DNA from: Gossypium raimondii
Taxonomy: Eukaryota > Streptophyta > Magnoliopsida > Malvales > Malvaceae
Length of the DNA: 64,000 nucleotides
Reading direction: 5' to 3'
Assembly (NCBI RefSeq): GCF_025698545.1
Contig: NC_068571.1
Coordinates: 51,493,733-51,557,732 of the forward strand
Shown: positions 1-11,100 of the stretch, piece by piece
Numbering within the stretch: the first letter of the stretch is position 1
Layout: each line of letters starts with the position of its first letter
The notes under the pieces: model-generated
The model's input: the letters and a program-made list of their open reading frames with translations, nothing else
What the model was told of the DNA's origin: nothing
The model's database searches: none
Translations under genes and position numbers: made by a program

Positions 1-507
1 ATTACTTAAATAATAAATATCTATTTACTTAAATAATAAGTAATTTAAATCCATGAATTACAATTGTATGCTTATTTTTATTACACATGTATATTTTATT
101 ATCATACATTTGGCTTTAATTTATATATATTTCATTAATTTAATAAGATAATATCAACTAAATAATAATTTATACTATTATATTCTAATATTAATTAAGA
201 ATAACTTAAATCATTAAAATCTTTAGATTTTTCTCATCGTTTTGCTGCCTCAATTATTACTTAATGGTATATTTCCCATTTTGGTCCTTTACATTCTCTT
301 TTAATCTATAATTCAACTTTTACCCCTTATTCAATCTAGTCCTTCTTCATATTTTCTCTTAATTAAGCTAAATTCACTTAATTAAAACCTAATTAAACAC
401 ACTACTAGACTCATAAATATTTCTAATAATTATTTACAAACCCATTTTGTTAAGACGGAGGCCCGATAATGTACTTTTCTGATGCCCGTGAATTTTGGGT
501 CATTACA
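1..507 (-). mobile_element. 3' LTR (partial) of chromodomain Ty3/gypsy element
   Basis: On the minus strand the pol frame ends at a stop that overlaps the motif TGTAATGACCC at position 507, a typical TG-start LTR terminus directly after the polyprotein. The AT-rich sequence from there to the window edge contains no coding frame and fits the LTR body. The other end lies outside the window, so LTR length and target-site duplication cannot be read. Confidence 0.6.
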
Positions 508-1912
508 TTTCTCCACCCCTTAATAAATTTCGTCCTCGAAATTTACCTGAGAAGAGATGAGGATATTGCACTCTCATAGTTTCTTTTGATTCCCAAGTTG
601 CTTCTTCCTCATTATGATTTCTCCGCAATACTTTTACTAGAGGAACCCGTTTGTTTCTCAACTCTTTCACTTCTCGAGCTAATATCTGAACTGACTCTTC
701 TTCATAAGATAAATCTGATGGAATTTCAATGTTTTCAGTGGGAATGATATGTGAAGGATCCGACCTATATCTTCGAAGCATAGAAACATGGAAAACATCG
801 TGAATCTTCTGTAACTCTGGAGGTAAAGCTAGTCAATAAGCCACCCGTCTAATTCTTTCCACTATTTCATACGGCCCAATAGAACTAGGATTCAATTTTA
901 TTTTTCGGCCAAACCTTAAAACTTTCTTCCAAGGCGATACTTTAAGGAATACCTTATCCCTAACAGAGCATTCAATGTCTCGTCATTTCAAATCTGCGTA
1001 AGATTTCTGTCTGTCGAAGGCGGCTTTCAGTATATCTTTAATCTTTTTAACAGTTTCCTCTGTCTCTTGAATCAACTCCAGCCCAACTATTTTTCTTTCA
1101 TTTAGTTCCGTCCAACATACAGGCGATCTATACCTTCTACCATATAAAGCCTCATACGGAGCCATTTGAATACTAGATTGGAAACTATTATTATAAACAA
1201 ACTTGGCCAATGGTAAATAACGTTCCCAACCTGATTCAAAATCAATGATACAAGCTCGAAGCATATCTTCTAATATCTGAATTACTCGCTCAAACTATCT
1301 GTCGGTTTGCAGATGAAATGCAGTGCTAAAATTAAGTCACGTACCCAATGACTCATGTAACTGCTTCCAAAATCTTGATGTAAATCAAGGATCTCGATCT
1401 GAAATTATCGATACTGAAATACCGTGTAATCTAACAATTTTCCGGATATAAACCTCGGCAAGCTTCTGTAGTGACCAGTCGGTTCTAACTGCTATAAAAT
1501 GAGTTGACTTTGTGAGTCGATCGACAATTACCCAGATGACATTCTTTTTACTCACTGACAATGACAATCCCATAACAAAACCTATGGTAATGCAATCCCA
1601 TTTCCACTTGGGAATATTAATAGGCTGTAACAAACCTGTCGGTACCTGATGTTCTGCTTTTACCCGTTGACAAGTCAGACATTTACCGACATACTCGACT
1701 ATATCTTTCTTCATTCCTGGCCACCAATATAACTCCCGAAGATCATGATACATCTTCGTTCCATCGGGATGCAAAGCAAAGGCACTATCATGTGCTTCTC
1801 GCAAAATCAACTCTTTAAGTTTAGAAACAACTAGAATACAAATCAAAATTTGAAACCTCAAACAATCATGTTCATCAATACTAAAATTTTCTACCACACC
1901 ATTCCGTATCAT
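503..1912 (-). pseudogene. Ty3/gypsy pol remnant: integrase and chromodomain
   Basis: Two minus-strand reading frames, broken by frameshifts and stops, encode the C-terminal part of a gypsy polyprotein. 1385-1912 holds the integrase zinc-finger region (LHPDGTKMYHDL, then CLTCQRVK) and the start of the catalytic core (WKWDCITIGF, VDRLTKSTHF, IISDRDP). Positions 983-1264 carry the late core (YNNSFQSSIQMAPYEALYGR). 503-781 ends in a chromodomain-like segment (VKELRNKRVPLVKVLRRNH, EEATWE, YPHLF). Plant relatives usually have an aspartate in the core motif where this copy reads TIGF, so one DDE residue appears lost. The chromodomain places it among plant chromoviruses (Tekay/Del-like). It is non-functional. 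Confidence 0.88.
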
Positions 1913-1945
1913 TTATCTTTTCTTCGTCAACTTTTCATCTTTTAA

Positions 1946-3245
1946 CTATGCTGCTCTGATTTGATCAAACATTACCGGCTTAACTCTTAACTCAGCTAAC
2001 AAACTTCCATCATCATTAATACTAAGCCGAGCGAACATTGCCCGTAATTCAACTGCTGCTTTTCTGCTCAATGCATCTGCTACCACATTTGCCTTTCTTG
2101 GTTGATAATCTATAACATAATCATAATCTTTCAGAAGTTCTATCCATCGTCTTTGTCTCAAATTCAACTCATTTTATGACAGAAGATATTTGAGACTTTT
2201 ATGATCAGTGTAAATATAACATTTCTCACCATACAAGTAATGCCTCCAAATCTTCAATGCAAAGATTACAGCAGCTAACTCCAAATTGTGTGTCGGATAG
2301 TTGCGTTCATGTGGTTTCAACTGTTGAGCTGCATAAGCTGTTACTTTTCCATCTTGCATCAATACACAACCCAAACCATTCAGAGAAGCATCACTGTACA
2401 CAACAAAATCCTTCCCAACTCTGGTAATGTTAAAATAAGTGTCTCAATCAACATCTGCTTCAGTGTCTCAAAACTCCTCTGGCATTGATCATCTCAGATA
2501 AAAGAAACATTTTTTGTAGCAGTTTTATCATCGGTAATGCTATTTTCGAAATTCCATTAACGAACCTTCAGTAGTACCCGACTAAACCCAGAAAACTGCA
2601 TACCCCAGACACATTCTTTGGTGCCTTCCATTGAACAATAACCTCGACCTTCTTTGGATCAACTCTAATCCCATCAGCAGATACAACATGTCCTAAGAAT
2701 ATTACCTCTGATACCCGAACGACATCACCAAAAATTCATAATGACCATACCGAGTACAAAATGCAATATTCGGCACATCACTTTCTTTTACTTTCAGTTG
2801 ATAATACCCAGATCTCAAGTCAATCTTCGAAAATACTGAACCTCCTTTTACCTGATCAAATAAATCATCTATACGGGGCAACAGATACTAGTTCTTGATC
2901 GTTACTTTGTTCAACTGTCGATAATCAATACAAAGCCGCATTGATCCATATTTCTTTTTAACAAACAATATCAGAGCTCCCCAAGGTGAAATACTCAGTC
3001 TAATGAATCCACGATCTAACAAATCTTGTAACTGTATCTTTAATTCTTTTAATTCAGTAGGCGACATTCGATACGGAGGTACAGAGATTAGAATTGTAAC
3101 TGGATAAACTTCAATAACAAATTCAACCTTTCATTCAAGTGGTAAGCCCTGTAGTTCTTCAGGGAATACATCTGGAAACTCACATACAGTTCTGATCTCG
3201 CTGCACTGACTACCAATCGAATCAGAATTAATAACATAAGTTAGA
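1946..3245 (-). pseudogene. Ty3/gypsy pol remnant: reverse transcriptase and RNase H
   Basis: The RNase H domain is readable at 1946-2401 ([37 protein letters not shown], then [12 protein letters not shown]). Upstream, 2560-3245 encodes reverse transcriptase pieces ([54 protein letters not shown]). Between the MSFG motif near 2720 and the LGHVVSADG motif near 2690 the stretch that should carry the YxDD catalytic box is missing, so a deletion removed the active site. In-frame stops are also present. The frame is interrupted at 3246 by an inserted LTR and resumes at 5922. Confidence 0.87.
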
Positions 3246-5921
3246 TGTAACAGTCTGATTTAGGGCATAAACGGAATAGTGGTTTTGAAACCACAAATCT
3301 GAAGTAGAAAAATTTATTACGATTAAGTTTTAATATTTACTGTGTGATTGAATGACTGTGTGAAATTTTCGCTATGAAATTCTATCGATTGGGTGTCCAA
3401 TTTGATGATTAGGACTAAATTACACTAGGTGAAAAATGTGTGTTCTAGTTCATAAAGGTACTTGTTTGTAATGGGTTTTTAAAGTGGAGGTCCTTAGATA
3501 GTAATTAGACCATTATACTTTACTTTGGACAAAATACCCAATGAAGGATAAAATACCATAATTTTTAATGAAGGGCATTTTGGTCATTTGTTTAATAAAA
3601 GAAATATAAAAAAAGGGAAAATAAGGCCAAAATTGTGTCCATCTTCTTCATGCTTAGCCGAATTTCTCTAAGTTTCCATAGTTAGGGTTTTTTTCAAGCT
3701 TCCAAGCTCAATAGTAAGTGCATCCTAGCCCCGTTTTTAATGTTCTTTACATTTTTGAGATCCTCGTAACTCGATTTAGCTATTTTTACCATTATTTTGA
3801 ACTAGGGTTTGTGTTTAAAAATTTACCCATGGATGACATGCATGTGTTTTGATGTTTCATGGAAGAATATTAAAGTTTAGGGTTGATAAACAACTTTTAC
3901 TAAGTGATTTTTGATGAAATTGTATAAAATAACCTATTTGTAAAATTTGTAAAATTATGTGTAGGAAAATGTGATTTAGTGAAAAATATGGGCTGCTATA
4001 AGAGGGGATATGAATCAGCTAGGCTTAGGATTTGAGAAAAATAAGTGTTTTTCATTTTACGAGCCTAGAGGCAAAATTGTAAATATGTGAAACTTTAGGG
4101 GCAAAAATATAAATTATCCATAGTGTGATTTTTGGACTAGATTGAATAATGTGAGTATTAAATGAGTTAAATGTGTTATTATAGATCAAGAAAGACGAGG
4201 AATTGACCTTGATCGGGGAAAAGAAAAGGTTGTGGACTAAATTGCAAATTCATCATATCTGGCACCGAGGTAAGTTTGTATGTAAATAATGCATCATTTT
4301 TACTTACGTTATCATATTTTATCATGTTTTATGAAATGTGGCTGAATATTGAATGAAATTGACACGTACCAAAAAGTGAGAAATTTCCTGGTTGAACATT
4401 AAGAATAGAATAGGATACAAGTGACATGTCACTAGTGACTCAAGTGTGGTACTATGTGAAGGCCACTTTGTGAAGAAAGATAGCTTTGGTCACAAGTGTG
4501 GTACTATGTGAAGAAGGTAGCTTTGGCTACAAGGGTGGTACTATGTGCAGGCCACTTTGTGAAGAAGGTAGCTTTGGCTACAAGGGTGGTACCATGTGTA
4601 GGCCACTGGGTATCCGTTATTATTCCGATGTGTTCAACGGGAAATGACTAAGTGTAAACGAATATGACTATGTGATGAATAAGTGCAAGTATGTGTGTGT
4701 AAACTTATGAGCAATGTACTCGATATATGATTGAACTTTGGTAAGATTGATATGGAGTAAGTGTTATAATGAAAGTTACTATAAAGAAAATATGAAAGAG
4801 TGAAATTTAGAAATAAAACAGTTTTGAACAGCAGTGGTTGTGTGACTTTGAAAAATCACCAAAAATAGTGAAAACTGAATTAGAAGTTGAATAAGACATG
4901 AAATTAAAGCTTATTGAGTCTATTTTCAAATAAAAGAAACGGTGTTAGTAAAAGAATTTTATATTATGAGATATTTAAATTTTTGTGAGACAGGGTCAGA
5001 ATGATTCGGAATCCTCTGTTCTGACTTTGGAAAAATATTAAAAATTGTACAAAAATATTTACGGGTTATAATTTATATGTTTAAAATCTTGAATGAGTAT
5101 ATTTTCAAGAGAAACAAATTGGAACATCATCAGAATTTTGTATGAGAAGATAATTAGTTTTTAGTGCAAAAAGGTTGAAACTATCAGACAGCAGAACATG
5201 AGAAACTTTAAAAAATAAACTGTACTTATTGGCTAAACCAAAAATTCTAAAAATTTTATGGTAAGAATATATGTGAGTCTAGTTTCAGGGAAAATTTACG
5301 GAACTTAATTTAGAGTTCTGTAACTCAATATATAAATAATTTAGTGACTATGACTCGAGTAGACAGCTAGATATGAACTTAAGTAAATATTGGAACTATG
5401 TGCAATTATGATTGTATTATTTTGAGAATATATTGTGAAGAATGATAAAATCATATTAATAAATTGTTTATTATTTAAATATTCACTTACTAAGCTATAT
5501 GCTTACCCCATTTCTTCCCCCTTGTCTTATAGTGTCACTAAGCTATCTCGGGGTATGGAAATCGTCGGAGATCCATCCACACTATCAACATTTTTTTGGT
5601 ATTTTGAAATCAATTTTTGAATTATGGCATGTATAGAAGGCTTGATTATTTTGTTATGTGTCATAAATGATTTAGCCTAAAATGTTGGTCTGTGCTATTT
5701 GATAATTTATTTTGTATAAAGCCATTGATGTTGGCTAATATTGATCAAGTTATATGTTCATGATGATGCACTTCGTGGATGTGCAAGCTTGCATGACTTG
5801 ACCAAAAAGTTTTTAATTTAAAAAAAAAATATAAGTCTTGGTTTTGTACGATTGCATGTGTTTATGTTCTGGTAATGCCTCGTACCTTATTCCAGCGTCG
5901 AACATAGGTAGGGGTGTTACA
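3246..5921. mobile_element. Solo LTR (2.68 kb) nested in the gypsy polyprotein
   Basis: The gypsy reading frame stops at 3245 and continues at 5922. The insert begins TGTAACAG and ends GTGTTACA, and is flanked by TTAGA (3241-3245) and CTAGA (5922-5926), a 5-bp target duplication with one mismatch. It has no gag or pol, so it looks like a solo LTR rather than a complete element. It shares a long stretch (about 4830-5340) with the insert at 60172-62923, so both belong to one family. At 4430-4620 it contains about three imperfect repeats of roughly 60 bp built on GTGGTACTATGTG and AAGGTAGCTTTGGC. Orientation is uncertain because both ends read TGTAACA. Confidence 0.8.
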
Positions 5922-6770
5922 CTAGATATGCTGTACAACCTTGCTGAAGCAATTTATTAGCCTTGATTGCTGAAATGATACGTGTTGATCCACTAGTACG
6001 GATGCCATTCACCTCAATTTTGTCCCCATCTTCTGTCTGAATATTGAACCTCTTTTTATAGCATTCCAATACCACTCCATGTTCAGACAACCAATCCATA
6101 CCCAAGATTACATCAAAGTCACCAAAAGGCATGATCAATAAATCAACAGAAAACATTTTATCCTATATTATCAACGGGCATCACCTGCACACTCGGTCCA
6201 CAGACACGACTTGTCCCAAAGGGCTAGACACTTCTATTAAAACTCTAGATATTTTAGATTTTAATTTCCCCGATTCGACTAGTTTTGAATTAATATATGA
6301 ATGTGACGAACCCGGATCAATTAACGCATAAACAGGTTCAGAATACAATACAAATATACATGTTACAATGTCGTGTGCATCACCTTCTTCCCGAGTCCGA
6401 ATCACGTACGCTCTGGCTGGTGCTCTAGCCTCTGACTGCTGTGTAACTATATCACTGCCCCTTCTTACACCTCCAGCTCTGGATACAGAACCACCTCTGC
6501 CCGAACCTCTGCCTCGAGCAGTAGACACTAATCTCTGGGATGCTGCAGGTGTAACATTTTTATTCTTCGGAGAGTCTTTAACAAAATGCTTTGTCGACCC
6601 GCAGCAGAAACAACCTCCAATCACATTCCAGCATTCACCCAGATGCTTTTTCCCACAATGTTCACATTCTGGAATTTCTACATCTCGGGATGGACCTCTC
6701 ACACTACAATTAGATACTATTGTCTGTTTTTCTCGGCTTCTATCACCTCGATCCGGTCTAAAACTATCTG
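5922..6770 (-). pseudogene. Ty3/gypsy gag zinc knuckle and protease remnant
   Basis: Minus-strand frames encode the gag C-terminus with a CCHC knuckle (CFCCGSTKHFVKDSP; the final Cys of the usual CX2CX4HX4C is replaced by Ser) and a second Cys/His group just before it (CEHCGKKHLGEC). A retroviral-type aspartic protease follows (ALIDPGSSHSYINSK, then VILGMDWLSEHG). This is the upstream half of the same polyprotein as 503-3245. The N-terminal gag is absent, so the element is truncated at its 5' side. A frameshift near 6160-6180 separates the two frames. Confidence 0.85.
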
Positions 6771-6832
6771 ATATGTTTGGTAATGCCTCATAATCCTGCT
6801 CCGGTGACGGTATGGGGTTAAGGGGTGTTACA
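6750..6832 (-). mobile_element. LTR-terminus fragment abutting truncated gag
   Basis: Reading on minus from 6832, the sequence starts TGTAACACCCCTTAACCC and contains GAGGCATTACC about 45 bp in. The 2.68 kb LTR, read on minus from its 5921 end, starts the same way (TGTAACACCCCTACC, then GAGGCATTACC). This looks like the outer end of a related LTR joined directly to gag, with the intervening leader and gag N-terminus deleted. The inner edge of the fragment is approximate. Confidence 0.45.
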
Positions 6833-7611
6833 TATATTTTTACCCAAACCCTCCAAATTTTTTAGTGTACCTTTGGGTCGGGCCAAGTGGCCGCACTTAT
6901 AGACAAGTCTAGGTGAAACTAGTCAGGTGACTAGTTTTCGGCCCAATGGATTAGACTGATTTAAACAGTTTAAAGAAAATAAATTTAAAAAAAATTAAAG
7001 ATATTAAATATAATTGAATTAAAATAACAAGAATTTTAAACAAATAATATATAAATTTTGTAATAATCATGTTATTAGAGAATATTTCATGGAATTCATG
7101 TTAAAATTTAATAGTAATTTATGTAATTGGATATTATAATAATTTGTATGATTAGGTAACGTTTTGTATATTTATGTAATTACATAAAACAAGAGTCAAT
7201 TTGACTAAAAATATAAACTTAAAAGCTAAATTGTGGTTAACTATTCTATTTTATATAATTACATTTAAAATTAATAGTTATTAAATTTAATTAATAATTT
7301 TAAAACATATATTTTCATATAAATATATTTATATGAATGTAAGGAAGATATATTTGTACTTATATATTATTTATAATTTATTAAGAAACTAAAAATTAAA
7401 TTATAAAATATATTGTGAAAAAAAATTGAAATAAAACATTAAAACACGTAGATATGAATATGTACGGATATAAAAATAAAATGATACGCATACCGATCTA
7501 ATATTTAGAAACATTTAAACCAAAATTTTAATCTAAAACAAAAATCAACCCTACCCTCGATTCAAAAGTTGTGTGAGAGCGAATTGACTAAAAACTCGGT
7601 GAATATTCTTG
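6833..7611. other. AT-rich intergenic stretch
   Basis: No coding frame or RNA gene is visible. A GC-richer patch at 6860-6960 contains the short inverted motif ACTAGTCAGGTGACTAGT. The rest is AT-rich and looks like decayed repeat DNA. Confidence 0.4.
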
Positions 7612-7984
7612 AGAAGCCCCTCTATAATAAAATTTTGATTAAATTAGTCCATTTACTATTAAATGGATCAATTGAGTCTCTATATTAGTAAAAAGAATCA
7701 AATAAGGCCAAATTGAAATAGAATTAACACTTACTATTTTTAGAAAATATCATTTACTATTTTATAGAATTAATATTTTAAAATTTCATGATTTTGTAAA
7801 TAAAATTTTTATTTAGAATTGAATTGCAGTAGAAAAAAATAAAGTTCGAAATATTTTTATATGGTAAATTTTATATTTGTTATAATTTGGATTTATTTGA
7901 TTCTTTTTAACAGTATAGGACTAAATTATCTATTTAGTAATAGAGGACTAATTTGATTCAATCCTTATATTACAGGGACTTTCT
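7612..7984. mobile_element. Foldback MITE just upstream of the omega-amidase gene
   Basis: The first ~100 bp (agaagcccctctataataaa, then attaaattagtcc) match the reverse complement of the last ~100 bp (agaaagtccctgtaatataa, then atcaaattagtcc), including the shared inner block aaaaagaatcaaataa. Long terminal inverted repeats without coding capacity define a MITE. It ends about 120 bp before the start codon at 8106, so it lies in or next to the core promoter. Confidence 0.75.
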
Positions 7985-8072
7985 AGGGATTTTAACCCTA
8001 AAAATTCCTCACTACCATATACCCACCAAAAAGCAAAAGAAAAAAGGGAATCAATCCCAGAAGGGAAAAACG

Positions 8073-8109
8073 ATGTAATCGAGCCCCGGAAGAAACTGAA
8101 ATGAGATGA
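8073..8109 (+). promoter_or_regulatory. Two minimal uORFs before the omega-amidase start
   Basis: An ATG directly followed by TAA sits at 8073-8078. A two-codon uORF (ATG AGA TGA) occupies 8101-8109, and its stop codon overlaps the main ATG at 8106. Both would be in the leader if transcription starts upstream of 8073, which is not proven. Such uORFs can lower initiation at the first main ATG and favour the in-frame Met60 at 8283. Confidence 0.45.
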
Positions 8110-11100
8110 AGTCAGCGGTGTCATCACTTGTTAGGTCCAACAATTCTCTCATCTCACGCACCCTTCTTTATCACTCATCAAAACCCATTTCTCAATCACC
8201 TTTCTTCCTTTCAAATATCCCCAAAAATCTCTTCAATCAACGATATCAAAAGCTCCAATTCAGCCCCAACTCAACATCCATAATGGCATCACTTTCCAAG
8301 TCTGAACAAGCCAGGGAACCCCCTGCTCTTCCTCTTCCATCACCTCCTCTCACCAAGGCAATCTCTCTTTTTTTTTTTTGTTTATTCATTTGTTTTATTG
8401 TTGCTTTGATTGTTTGTTTATTGATGGGTTTGTTGTTGTAGTTCAAGATTGGGCTTTGTCAGCTGTCAGTGACACCTGATAAAGAGAGGAACATAAAGCA
8501 TGCTAGGAAGGCCATCGAGGAGGCTGCTCAAAAGGGTGCTCAGCTTGTTCTCTTGCCTGTGAGTATTTTTGCTATTTTCTGTGTTTCAAGGTTTCACCTT
8601 TGCTGATTATCAAATGAGTGCTTTGTTGGGTTATAATTTGTATTAAGTTAAGGCGGTAAAAGTTCCATGGAGGCTTGTACTAAGAGTCAAATTGCATTTT
8701 GGCCCTACAAATTAGTCATTGTATCTTTAATCAAAGAGCAAACTGGTCATTTTGTTAAAAACTTCATTTATTTCTACTGCTAAAAGTCGATCCTGCACGT
8801 CAGCATTAGGCACACTAGGCAAGCCAAGCCAAGCCAAGCATCATTGTCTTATTATTCTGTCAGTCACGCTAGTTGCTAATAGTATAAAGGGATGAAATGT
8901 TTAACAAAAGTGTCAATTTGCTTTTTATCTAATGTACAAGAATTAATTTGCCCATTTTTTTAGTAAAGGGGACAAAATGCAATCTGACTCCTAGGGGCCT
9001 CTATGATACTTCTCACATTTTAGCTAAAGCCTTTATTTTTTGGTGAAAATGAAAGTGAAGATTTTCATCTTTTACTTTGACAAGCCAATTATATGTTGTT
9101 TTTGGTGGTTCACAGATTGCATGTAATAGGTTTTTGCAGTCAAGATTTTAAATTTGTCTATGATATCAAAGCATAAATTACAGGTCTGATCTTCCTGTCT
9201 GTTATTTTGTGTCAGGAAATATGGAACAGTCCATATTCAAATGACAGCTTCCCGGTTTATGCTGAAGATATCAATGCAGGTGGTGATGCTTCTCCTTCAA
9301 CAGCTATGCTGTCTGAAGTTGCTAGTCGCCTGAAGATCACAATAGTAGGTGGCTCTATACCCGAACGCTGTGGTGATAAGTTGTACAATACTTGTTGTGT
9401 CTTTGGTACTGATGGAAAGCTGAAAGCCAAGCATCGCAAGGTAGAGGCTCTTCCTTTCCCATACGGTAGTATAAACACAAAAAGTTAATTTGCATATTAT
9501 TTATTTGCTGGACTCGGTGAAGGAATGTGTTTTGGAGCCAAATAAGCTCATACATAGACACATTACTTGATGTTTGAGCCATCTAACATTTCAGTTTTAC
9601 CTATCCCGTCTTTTGAAACCATCTTATAAGTATGCAAAGACAGAAATTCCGGATCTCAGATACTAAGTTGGTAGCATCCCTTAGATAATTCTATGGTTTT
9701 AGTGATACCATTTTGAAGACTCTCTCTTTAAAGCTGGCGTGCACAATATTTATGACATTCACCTTTTTGATATCGGTATTCCTGGGAAATACAGATTCAC
9801 CTTTTTGATATCGATATTCCTGGGAAGATTACCTTTATGGAATCCAAAACCCTTACTGCAGGGGAGACTCCTACTGTTGTGGACACAGGTTCGATGTTTC
9901 CTTGACTTTATGCAAGTTAACATGTTTGGATTTTCTGTCTATAACCTGTTTCAAAAGCAATTTTTAGACCATGTGTTGTTAATTTAGCACACTGGTTTGA
10001 TAATTTTTAGTGCATGCAGATGTTGGGCGGATTGGTATAGGCATCTGTTATGACATTCGCTTTACTGAATTAGCGATGATATATGCTGCAAGAGGTTTGT
10101 TTACTTCTCCGTTGAACCGTGATACAGTTATCATTTTTAATATATGCTGAATTTTGATCTATTATGCTTCCCAAATTAGGTGCTCACTTGATATGCTATC
10201 CTGGAGCATTTAACATGACAACCGGACCATTGCATTGGGAGTTATCGCAGAGAGCAAGGTGCTTGTTTTTCCCCTTCTTTCATGCCCTTTATTAATTCTT
10301 TAAAATGGAAAAGGTTGAGAAAAACAGGGTTAAAAGACAGAATTTGCTTCGCCTAGACACCAATAAATTTTCTTTGATGCATTTTCATTAGAGTTTATCA
10401 TGTTTGAGCATCCTCCAAAACCATCATTTCATTTAAGCGTGGACAATTAGCTTACATATACAACAACGAATTAATGCTTAAATCAAGTCATTCCTCCAGA
10501 TTATTTCTTTTTTGCTCAAACATCCAACCTGTGTTACTCGGACTTAGGTGTGAATGCCCAATAGGGTATGTATCTGAAACAGGTATGGTTAAATATTTCC
10601 AAGTGTTTCCATGTATTTGGAGGATCATAGGATCCAACCTTTCTTAGAGCTAACCATTGTTTTGCAATGTAGAATGCTGTAATTCATTCTGCTTGTGTTT
10701 CAATTTGTTAGTTGTTCATCTACTAATGAGTTTCTTGCTGTAACATATGCAGGGCTATGGATAATCAGGTATGGTTCCAAATGTTTCCCCTTTTCTTAAA
10801 TTGACCAGTGTAATGGTATGCTGTAATGTTTGGTTTAGTAGAAAAAATTGTCCTAGTACTATTGAGGCAGTTAAAAATTATGTAGATTCTGTCACGGTAT
10901 TGTCAAAACTAGAATGCAACGGTCTAATGCCGTTCTTCTGTTTTATTAAGCTCTGAAATACTTGTTTATAATTCATGTGCCAATGTCACCGTGGATACTG
11001 AATGGTAAAAGTGAAGTTGATTCATCAGAACAGGAAACTTCAGATCCTTAAGAGCTCTTTGCTGTCTATAACATGAAGATCTGACTGCTTATAAAATTGC

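Noticed and set aside
6368-6793. 141-codon plus-strand ORF
   Set aside because: It is the antisense shadow of the gag/protease remnant.
10771-10956. 61-codon plus-strand ORF
   Set aside because: It lies in intron 7 of the omega-amidase gene and has no homology.
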